From an uncultured Oligoflexia bacterium (GTDB lineage: Bacteria; Bdellovibrionota; Bacteriovoracia; Bacteriovoracales; Bacteriovoracaceae), in NCBI GenBank assembly GCA_950060715.1, contig CATLVA010000115.1:1-5758 (forward strand): a DNA stretch of 5,758 nt. Reading direction: 5' to 3'. Numbering within the stretch: the first letter of the stretch is position 1; the number at the start of each line of letters is the position of its first letter. The notes under the pieces were generated by a model. The model was not told the DNA's origin. It did no database searches and was given only the letters and a program-made list of their open reading frames with translations. Position numbers and translations under genes: made by a program. Positions 1 through 5,758 of the stretch are shown in pieces.

Positions 1-315
1 CTCTGTACACCGGGAACAAAAGCAAACGTTAATGACAAAGAAGTCGATGACTGCATTAACTCGGATGCTTTGGCACTTCCCTCTAACCAATGGATAAAAG
101 CCGAAATAATTGTAGAGGATTCAAAAAACATCAAACACATAATCAACGGTAAGACCGTACTCACAGCTTCAAACCCTACTGAAGATACAACTCATAAACA
201 TTATATGCGACCAAATGCAGTTGATGGAAAATTAATCAAAGAAGGCTTTATTGCTATTCAAGCTGAAGGTAGTGAATTGGAATTGAGAAATTTCTTAATC
301 AAAGAACTACCTTAA
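1..315 (+). CDS. DUF1080 / 3-keto-disaccharide hydrolase-like protein, C-terminal part (5' end outside window)
   Basis: The frame is open from base 1 to the TAA at 313-315 and gives 104 residues. A TTG at 70 is not a credible start, because homologous-looking sequence continues upstream of it. Seen: a CTPGT motif at residues 2-6, a second Cys at 18, NQW at 29-31, the core strand HIINGKTVL at 46-54, and the closing pattern GFIAIQAEGSELELRNFLIKEL at 82-103. From memory of the family, this order (CTPGT, a Cys shortly after, QW, H-x-x-NG, then G-x-I-x-x-Q-x-E ending in E-x-RN) is the second half of a DUF1080 domain. That is a concanavalin/LamG-like beta sandwich, usually about 180-230 residues in exported proteins that act on glycans, some shown to cleave 3-keto-glycosides. 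The two Cys may form a disulfide in an exported protein (inference). Signal peptide and any other domains are off the window. It converges on the radical SAM gene, overlapping by four bases. Family assignment is fairly sure; substrate is unknown. Confidence 0.8.
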   Translation, partial: LCTPGTKANVNDKEVDDCINSDALALPSNQWIKAEIIVEDSKNIKHIINGKTVLTASNPTEDTTHKHYMRPNAVDGKLIKEGFIAIQAEGSELELRNFLIKELP

Positions 316-321
316 AGTTCT
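303..321. repeat. short inverted repeat across the convergent stop codons
   Basis: AGAACT (303-308) and AGTTCT (316-321) are exact reverse complements around a seven-base loop that contains the shared TTAA. The stem is only six AT-rich pairs, and no real U-tract follows on either strand, so it is a weak candidate for a bidirectional terminator and may be chance. Confidence 0.3.
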
Positions 322-1742
322 GATTCATCACAATACATCATATTTTCAGGGTGAAAGTTCATCTCTTCCCTTCTAAGCGCCAACCTTAGTCGTCTTAGTC
401 GATCTCGCCTGATCTCTTTAGTATTTGAATAATCAGAAGTCGTCCAACTTCCATCATGTTTTACAATTTCACCCTGATCATCAACTAAAATATCGTATTT
501 TGTTGGTTGTCTTGCGACACCAGAGTTCTCTGCAATTTCCATTTCAATTCCAGTATTAACTAGATAAATTTGGTGTTTTCTTTTCTTTAAGTAATCTACA
601 GTCATCAGAAAATCTTCTTCTTCCTCACCAGGAAAACCGACTAAGATATTTACACAGACATTGATTCCCAATTTCTCACAATTATCTAAGCACTCTCCAA
701 CAACATCCATGGTTATTCTTTTACCCATGACTTTTAAAACTTTCTCAGAAGCACTCTCAAGACCAAAAGTGATAAAATTACACCCAGCATCTTTCATTTT
801 TGATAAAAGTTCATAATTAAGTCTTTTATCAAAGCGAGCGTTCCCTCCCCAATTGATTTTCATCTTTTTCTCTAAGACAAATTGAACCAATAACTCTAGC
901 AGATCATGATTTCCATTCATCAAGGAGTCACATATATGAATATAATTATGAGCGTATTTTTTAGTCCCTTCTTCTAATTCTCTGGCCACGTTTTCCACAA
1001 GTCCCATCCTAAAGCGATGCCAATAATGAGTTTCATTGCAAAATGCACAGGCTGCGACACAACCACGGCTCATCATGATGGGAAGCGCCTGGTAGGTATA
1101 ATCATTTATATTAAAATCAGAAAAGTCCGGTAATACGAACTCATCAGGAGTCATTGGTTGCTTTCTCTTGGTGACTACAATTTCTCCATCATCACCTAAG
1201 TATTTTATCGATGGCAGAGTTCTAGGGTCCTCACCTTTTTGAATTTTTTCAACTAAGTCACACATAGTTTTTTCGCCTTCGCCATAAACCACATAATCAG
1301 CGAGTCTATGTCGAATAAAAAAATCGGCATCAATTCGAGTTGAAGAAGGACCGCCGATAACAATAACTGTGTCTGGGCAAATAAGCCTATAAATACGCAA
1401 GACCATTTCGGTGAACTTCATACAGGATGAAAAGAGTGAGATTCCTATAATATCGTATTTCTCTGCAGCTATTTTTTTTGCCACCTCTTTTACAAATGGG
1501 CCTAATAGCGCAACCATACGGTCGACCATATCATCTACATACTCCATTCTTCGGTTTCCGAGTTCGAACCAATAGCCATCTTCTGGAGCTTTTTCCGGAT
1601 AGAGCTTTTTATAGACATAGAGATTGTAGTCCTCGACTGTTACATCATGTCCTCGCTGTCTCAAAGCTGAGCTGACATAAGCTAAGCCTAAGGGAGCTAA
1701 CTTAACCGACCATATGGGAAATAAAAACAAACCTATCTTCAA
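312..1742 (-). CDS. B12-binding domain radical SAM protein, second paralog (copy A)
   Basis: 476-residue putative class-B radical SAM enzyme. Residues 1-200 form a Rossmann-like cobalamin-binding domain: hydrophobic first strand (IGLFLFP), PLG at 17-19, DIIGISLF at 97-104, GGPSST at 130-135 and YGEGE at 153-157. The DxHxxG histidine is replaced (D38-Y39-N40), as is usual for radical SAM B12 domains that bind cobalamin without a lower His ligand. The radical SAM core follows: C228, C232 and C235 in RGCVAACAFC are the CxxxCxxC ligands of the 4Fe-4S cluster that cleaves S-adenosylmethionine. Then come NWGGNARFD (297-305), FGLESASEKVL (326-336) and NILVGFPGE (365-373). The last ~75 residues are charged and unassigned. 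The start is TTG at 1742, with AGAGGT six bases upstream and the same first codons as its neighbour. It overlaps the upstream gene by TTGA. The enzyme is likely cytoplasmic. Methylation, ring rearrangement or another radical reaction are all possible; the substrate cannot be named. Confidence 0.93.
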   Translation of the reverse strand: MKIGLFLFPIWSVKLAPLGLAYVSSALRQRGHDVTVEDYNLYVYKKLYPEKAPEDGYWFELGNRRMEYVDDMVDRMVALLGPFVKEVAKKIAAEKYDIIGISLFSSCMKFTEMVLRIYRLICPDTVIVIGGPSSTRIDADFFIRHRLADYVVYGEGEKTMCDLVEKIQKGEDPRTLPSIKYLGDDGEIVVTKRKQPMTPDEFVLPDFSDFNINDYTYQALPIMMSRGCVAACAFCNETHYWHRFRMGLVENVARELEEGTKKYAHNYIHICDSLMNGNHDLLELLVQFVLEKKMKINWGGNARFDKRLNYELLSKMKDAGCNFITFGLESASEKVLKVMGKRITMDVVGECLDNCEKLGINVCVNILVGFPGEEEEDFLMTVDYLKKRKHQIYLVNTGIEMEIAENSGVARQPTKYDILVDDQGEIVKHDGSWTTSDYSNTKEIRRDRLRRLRLALRREEMNFHPENMMYCDESEL

Positions 1743-3196
1743 CTTGGTACCTCTAAATTATTTTTCGCAAGAAAACCGTATTCTTCAGCATGCAGTTTTT
1801 CTTCTCTAAAAGTCATTCTCTCTTCCACTAACATATCACGCAGGCGTTTGATTCTCTCTTTTCGAATTTCGATAGTATTACTCAAATCAGCTGTGGCCCA
1901 CGCCCCTTGATATTTACCAATTTTTCCGTCCTCATCAAGGAGAATATTATATTTGGTAGGTTGACGATAGACACCTGTATTTTCGTTAATCTCCATTCCA
2001 AAACCAGTATTTACCACATAGAGCTGATGCCTATGCTCTCTGAGAAAATTCATTGTGATTTGAAAGTCTTCTTCTTCCTCTCCAGGAAACCCAACTAGTA
2101 TATTGACGTTTGCTTTAATACCAACTTTTTCACAATCGTCTAGAACTTGCTTCACCACATCCATAGTAATTCGCTTGCCCATCATCTTTAAAACTTTTTC
2201 AGATGCACTCTCCAAACCGAAAGTTAAAACATAGCAGCCAGCTTCTTTCATCTTAGTCAGAAGTTCTAGATTGAGTTTAGCATCAAATCGTGCGTTCCCG
2301 CCCCAATTCATTTGAAGTTTATTTTCGAGAACAAAATCCACTAAATGTTCTAAAAGGTCATGATTCCCATTTACAAGAGAGTCACAAATAAACACAAAGT
2401 CATAATCATATTTTCTTAGGGCATTATTTAATTCACGACCGATATTTTCAACAATCCCCATACGGTAGCGGTGCCAATAATGAGTTTCATTACAAAATGC
2501 GCATGCAGCCACACAACCGCGACTCATCATGATGGGTATCGCCTTATAGGTATAATCCCTAATATTATAATCCGAAAAATCTGGAAGCGAAAATTCCTCT
2601 GGAGTCATTGGTGACTTTCGTTTAGTTATAACAATTTCACCATCTTTACCGAGATATTTAATTGAAGGAGTATCTCTAAAGTCCTCTCCTCGCTGAATCT
2701 TTCCAACGAGTTCACACATGATCTTCTCACCTTCACCGTAAACCACATAATCAGCAAGGCCGTGACGGAGAAAAAAGTCCGCATCCGCTCTAGTAGAAGA
2801 TGGCCCCCCTATAATTATTTTAGTGTCAGGATTGATAGCGCGATAAACTCTAAGGGCCAGTTCGGTAAACTTCATGGAAGATGTAAAAAGTGAAACCCCA
2901 ATAATATCGAAATTTTCTTTAGCGATCTCTTTGACCACTTCAGGAACAAATGGACCCACCAGATTAATTAGCTTCTTACCCAACTCACCAGAGTACTCAA
3001 TATGTTTGTTTCCAAGTTCATACCAATGACCATCTTCCGGAGCATTTTCAGGATAAAGTTTTTTGTAAATTTCTAGGTTATAGTCCCTAACGACTACGTT
3101 ATGTCCCTGCTCTCTTAGAGCAGATGCCACATAGGCCACTCCCAAAGGAGGTAATTTTACTGACCAAATTGGAAAAAGGAATAGACCTATCTTCAA
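1739..3196 (-). CDS. B12-binding domain radical SAM protein, first paralog (copy B)
   Basis: 485 residues, aligning without gaps to the downstream gene over about 470 residues, with about 324 identical (69%, counted by hand). Same architecture: cobalamin-binding domain at about 1-200 (PPLG at 16-19, DYN at 38-40 in place of DxH, GGPSST at 130-135, YGEGE at 153-157). The radical SAM core has C228, C232 and C235 in RGCVAACAFC, then NWGGNARFD at 297-305, FGLESASEKVL at 326-336 and NILVGFPGE at 365-373. The C-terminus is nine residues longer than the paralog's and unrelated to it over the last ~15. The TTG start at 3196 is supported by a strong AAAGGGG five bases upstream and by the matching TTG AAG ATA GGT opening in the paralog; no ATG lies nearby. 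It is first of the pair, 79 bases after the glycosyltransferase gene on the same strand, and so probably in one operon with it or driven by a weak promoter in the gap. Class is sure; reaction and substrate are unknown. Confidence 0.93.
   Translation of the reverse strand: MKIGLFLFPIWSVKLPPLGVAYVASALREQGHNVVVRDYNLEIYKKLYPENAPEDGHWYELGNKHIEYSGELGKKLINLVGPFVPEVVKEIAKENFDIIGVSLFTSSMKFTELALRVYRAINPDTKIIIGGPSSTRADADFFLRHGLADYVVYGEGEKIMCELVGKIQRGEDFRDTPSIKYLGKDGEIVITKRKSPMTPEEFSLPDFSDYNIRDYTYKAIPIMMSRGCVAACAFCNETHYWHRYRMGIVENIGRELNNALRKYDYDFVFICDSLVNGNHDLLEHLVDFVLENKLQMNWGGNARFDAKLNLELLTKMKEAGCYVLTFGLESASEKVLKMMGKRITMDVVKQVLDDCEKVGIKANVNILVGFPGEEEEDFQITMNFLREHRHQLYVVNTGFGMEINENTGVYRQPTKYNILLDEDGKIGKYQGAWATADLSNTIEIRKERIKRLRDMLVEERMTFREEKLHAEEYGFLAKNNLEVPS
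1749..1754 (-). promoter_or_regulatory. Shine-Dalgarno of radical SAM copy A, inside the end of copy B
   Basis: AGAGGT sits six bases before the TTG at 1742-1740 and within the final codons of the upstream gene (Glu-Val near its end). The start codon TTG overlaps the upstream stop TGA as TTGA, the arrangement expected for a ribosome that finishes one gene and restarts on the next. Confidence 0.7.
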
Positions 3197-3201
3197 AATA
3201 G

Positions 3202-3208
3202 CCCCTTT
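3202..3208 (-). promoter_or_regulatory. Shine-Dalgarno of radical SAM copy B (decides the TTG start)
   Basis: AAAGGGG lies five bases upstream of the TTG at 3196-3194. The strong match and good spacing are the main reason to accept TTG here, since no ATG or GTG is near and the encoded N-terminus (MKIGLFLFP) is a typical first strand of a cobalamin-binding domain. Confidence 0.75.
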
Positions 3209-3216
3209 AGAAACGT

Positions 3217-3245
3217 ATTAAAAAACATAAAAATCTTCTAAACAA
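3217..3245 (-). promoter_or_regulatory. candidate sigma70-type promoter before the radical SAM pair
   Basis: In the 79-base gap, reading on the minus strand, TTGTTT (3245-3240) is followed after 17 bases by TTTAAT (3222-3217). The -10 matches TATAAT at five of six positions and the -35 matches TTGACA at three of six. A start seven or so bases downstream would leave a leader of about 10-15 bases containing the Shine-Dalgarno. Such matches arise easily by chance in AT-rich DNA, and no terminator separates the glycosyltransferase from the radical SAM genes, so read-through is equally possible. Confidence 0.3.
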
Positions 3246-3275
3246 TTTATCATTGATTGCTACTAATCCTCAATA

Positions 3276-5758
3276 CTACAAAGCCTCAAAGCCAAATATC
3301 AGCTGTAAATTGGCTAAATTACTCCAATCTTCTTTAGAAATCTTAAGAATATTATCTTTATATTTTACCTCGATGAGTTCAGAACTTGGCACTCTCGCAA
3401 TTGCAAACGGCTCCCTAGCAGGATCTGATACCAAGAATTGGTCTTCTTCAATAATTACCCAAGGCACAATTTCCTTTTCAACAGTGCCCGGGTTTCCTGC
3501 TTTTTGTTCACCATAAAGTTCAATTAGTTGCTGCAAAAAAGGTTCTCTAAAATTTTTAAAGTTTTTATCCTTTGAATAAAAAATTGGATCCAAGCAATTA
3601 ATGAGTGAAGTTTTTAAGTGTTCACTGGCCTTAGCAGTATTACCGCTAGCCTTTTGAAACATATTTTCTAAACGCTCCGTAACAAGTCGCATATTATAAC
3701 GAAAATCAAAATCTTCGTTTTTAATCTTTTTTAATTCTTCACACTGAACCATTTTATTCGCAAGTTCCGTAATAGAAACAGTCGCTCCCCATTGTGAGCG
3801 ATGCACATCACAACCACTCACTGAATTAGGAAAAAATTCGATATAGTCATGATAGCCACCCCAACGGCTCAGTATCGCGCGCCCTTCAACCGCTAGAAAA
3901 AAATAGGGAGCAATACCAAAGTTTTCATCAAGATGAACTGATGCTGAAACAAAAATATCATCAGGATGAATATACCTTTGAAAAATTTCTTTTTGATCGA
4001 TAAATCCTTCAAAAACAACAGAATCCCTCAGGTCATATTGCTGCACTAACTCTTCCAAAAACTCCGTATAATTGGGGTCAATCTGGGCGAGTAAAGGTAT
4101 TCCCAGCCCATCATATTTTCCAAACAAACGAAGCTTACGAGGAGAACTAGCTTGCTTTTTATAGACAGCATAGGCACAAATTAAAAGGTGAATATTTTTT
4201 AGCTCTGAAATCCGTCCCATATAGACAAAGTCACCCTGCTCTCGTTTACACTCAGACTGTAAATTTCTAAACGTAAAAGTCTTTTGAGAGACAAAAGGTA
4301 CACATTCATAATTTGCTTCAGGATATCCTCTTTTAAAAGCCAATTCATCTTTTATACAAGAGCCAAAAAACAAATCCCTCTCACCAAATAGTTCATCAAT
4401 ATGTGAGCGATGGTAATGCCAACCAGCATAAGGTCCATTTTCATGGAGATGGAAAATTAAACGAACCGAAGAATTTACGAAGTTCTTCATAAAACGCACA
4501 AAAGTTATTTCTTTAGGGTCTAATCGTAAAACCAATAAATGATCACACTTTCTTAGAATATTAATAAAATATTTTAAATGTGTTTTTCGTTTAAAGAAAT
4601 CGTTTTGAACAATTACAAAGTCACGTTCAAGATCAAAAGTACCTAACCATGACGTCATAAGAACAGGCACAATATCATTCATACTGATCCACTCGTGTTC
4701 AAACATTGAATAAGGAACGGCAATTAAATCTTTTTTTGATAGGTCAATTCCAGCTAGTATTTGTCTATACTTATCAAAAAACTCTCTGTACTTATATCCA
4801 ATGGCATCTTCATCACATAACAATAATGTACAATGCCTACCAATAAGCTCAATATCAGATCCGTATTCTTGAAGAGCAGAATTGATTGTTTCAATTAACT
4901 GCAATCGATTCACGTAAACTGATTTTTGGTAATCACTTCGTGCAGGAGATTCAATGAAGTCTTTATTTGCGATCTTTTTAGCATAGGAAAGAGCAATACC
5001 CTGAACAAATGACTCCGTGTTTATGAGAGTGTTTAAAAATATATAGCTGGTTGAAACAGGTAGCTTGTATGCCTGATGACCCCTCAATCCGCCCCAATCA
5101 GTTGCGATAACAGGTACCCCAGCCTCTACCGCTTGTTTCAGAGAATATCCAAAGTCGTCTTGAAAAGAAGTCGAAAAATTAACCAGAACAGAATTAACTG
5201 ACAATTCTTTAGTCCATTCGTTAGGCCCTAGGCCATGCTTAATCTTTGGAGCTTCGTATTTCCACGGGAGAGAATTGATTAATCTCTCTACATTTTTTTC
5301 AATACATTCATAGGAAATATCTGTTCGACCTTCAGTGGCAACATGATCTATATGAGTCGTTTTATCAAACTCACCTAAAATCACTAACCCAACATCCATA
5401 TTATAAAGTTCTTGCAAATAAAAATTGGTCCAGATGAGAAGGGATATATTCTTTTGATGATTTATCCTTCCGGCATAAACCATCTCCCATGGAGCATGAA
5501 ATGAAGGAAGTTCTCTCATTCTACTTTTACTGCAGATATGATCAGATAAGATATTAATATTTTCTTTGGGTACGTTTAAAAGCTCGTGTAGTATGTCTGC
5601 AAAACGATAAGAGAAAGTATTTATTCTAACTTTTTCATATTTAAGCTGTTGCAGTCGGTGAACATATTCCAAAACATCACCAAAAAAAACCACGTCCCCC
5701 TGAGAGCTTGCATGAAATTCATCATAATCAAAGTCTTTCGTTAAACAGACGAAATCTT
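3276..5758 (-). CDS. tandem two-module GT-B (GT4-like) glycosyltransferase, N-terminus outside window
   Basis: The frame is open from the right edge to TAG at 3278-3276: 826 complete codons are visible. A GTG at 5693 is not taken as the start, because the open frame continues 21 codons further and the AGGGGG before it is only two bases away. Residue numbers here count from that GTG. Module 1: end of an N-terminal Rossmann half (to ~60), then the donor-binding half with MVYAGRINHQKN (71-82), VGLVILGEF (101-109) and DDFGYSLKQAVEAGVPVIA (179-197), followed by WGG. Module 2: N-terminal half ~285-480 (LLLCDED; FHLHENGPYAGWHYHRSH at 414-431), donor half with FVYMGRISELKN (489-500), LRLFGKYDG, VVFEGF (559-564) and HLDENFGIAPYFFLAVEG (587-604), then RWGGYHDY. 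A ~100-residue unassigned tail follows. No membrane segments are seen. It likely transfers sugars from nucleotide-sugar donors to a glycan, lipid or protein acceptor in the cytoplasm. The second Glu of the GT4 EX7E motif is not evident in either module, so one or both may be non-standard. Confidence 0.87.
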   Translation of the reverse strand, partial: DFVCLTKDFDYDEFHASSQGDVVFFGDVLEYVHRLQQLKYEKVRINTFSYRFADILHELLNVPKENINILSDHICSKSRMRELPSFHAPWEMVYAGRINHQKNISLLIWTNFYLQELYNMDVGLVILGEFDKTTHIDHVATEGRTDISYECIEKNVERLINSLPWKYEAPKIKHGLGPNEWTKELSVNSVLVNFSTSFQDDFGYSLKQAVEAGVPVIATDWGGLRGHQAYKLPVSTSYIFLNTLINTESFVQGIALSYAKKIANKDFIESPARSDYQKSVYVNRLQLIETINSALQEYGSDIELIGRHCTLLLCDEDAIGYKYREFFDKYRQILAGIDLSKKDLIAVPYSMFEHEWISMNDIVPVLMTSWLGTFDLERDFVIVQNDFFKRKTHLKYFINILRKCDHLLVLRLDPKEITFVRFMKNFVNSSVRLIFHLHENGPYAGWHYHRSHIDELFGERDLFFGSCIKDELAFKRGYPEANYECVPFVSQKTFTFRNLQSECKREQGDFVYMGRISELKNIHLLICAYAVYKKQASSPRKLRLFGKYDGLGIPLLAQIDPNYTEFLEELVQQYDLRDSVVFEGFIDQKEIFQRYIHPDDIFVSASVHLDENFGIAPYFFLAVEGRAILSRWGGYHDYIEFFPNSVSGCDVHRSQWGATVSITELANKMVQCEELKKIKNEDFDFRYNMRLVTERLENMFQKASGNTAKASEHLKTSLINCLDPIFYSKDKNFKNFREPFLQQLIELYGEQKAGNPGTVEKEIVPWVIIEEDQFLVSDPAREPFAIARVPSSELIEVKYKDNILKISKEDWSNLANLQLIFGFEAL

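Noticed and set aside
70..315. A separate small gene beginning at TTG 70
   Set aside because: The same frame is open back to base 1 and the upstream residues (CTPGT motif, second Cys) belong to the same DUF1080 domain, so this is the end of a longer gene.
1478..1675. Plus-strand open frame of 65 codons
   Set aside because: It lies wholly antisense to the N-terminal domain of radical SAM copy A, shows no domain signature, and is a shadow of that gene.
1907..2098. Plus-strand open frame of 63 codons
   Set aside because: It is antisense to the conserved C-terminal half of radical SAM copy B, with low-complexity composition and no recognisable motif.
312..3196. Extra shared cysteines (161, 271, 321, 355) as a second iron-sulfur cluster
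   Set aside because: They are widely spaced with no CxxC-type cluster motif and no SPASM/Twitch domain pattern at the C-terminus.
3244..3260. Imperfect palindrome in the gap as a terminator of the glycosyltransferase gene
   Set aside because: Only four base pairs at each arm, no GC-rich stem and no adjacent U-tract.
3253..3516. Plus-strand open frame of 87 codons starting in the intergenic gap
   Set aside because: Nearly all of it is antisense to the glycosyltransferase C-terminus, and no convincing Shine-Dalgarno or family motif is seen.
5682..5689. Run of eight A (T on the coding strand) as a programmed frameshift site
   Set aside because: The reading frame carries recognisable glycosyltransferase sequence downstream and stays open upstream, with no alternative frame that continues; homopolymers are expected in AT-rich coding DNA.
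5691..5693. GTG as the start of the glycosyltransferase
   Set aside because: The frame stays open for 21 more codons to the window edge, the N-terminal half of the first GT-B module would be missing, and the AGGGGG upstream is too close to the GTG to be a normal ribosome binding site.

Overview
This 5.76 kb window is AT-rich (about 37-38% GC by eye) bacterial DNA, almost entirely coding. It holds four protein genes, two of them cut by the window edges. I see no RNA genes, mobile elements, CRISPR arrays or integrase signatures. The low GC, TTG starts with clear Shine-Dalgarno sequences and the surface-glycan gene content suggest a Gram-negative bacterium. Bdellovibrionota/Bacteriovorax-like or spirochaete-like lineages are possible, but the sequence alone does not settle this.

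Layout: positions 1-315 (+) carry the C-terminal part of a DUF1080 (3-keto-disaccharide hydrolase, LamG-like fold) protein. The rest lies on the minus strand and is transcribed from right to left. A large protein with two tandem GT-B (GT4-like) glycosyltransferase modules runs from beyond the right edge down to 3276. After a 79-base gap come two adjacent, similar cobalamin-binding radical SAM genes (3196-1739 and 1742-312). They are about 69% identical by hand alignment, gap-free over about 470 residues. Both begin with TTG, and they overlap by four bases (TTGA), so translational coupling is likely. The last radical SAM gene and the DUF1080 gene converge and share the palindrome TTAA, which supplies both stop codons.

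How the genes may work together (inference): glycosyltransferases beside B12-type radical SAM enzymes fit a pathway that builds and then modifies (for example C-methylates or rearranges) a surface glycan, glycolipid or other secondary product. The duplicated radical SAM pair suggests two related reactions or substrates. No substrate can be read from the sequence. The DUF1080 gene is on the opposite strand and is probably a separate transcription unit.
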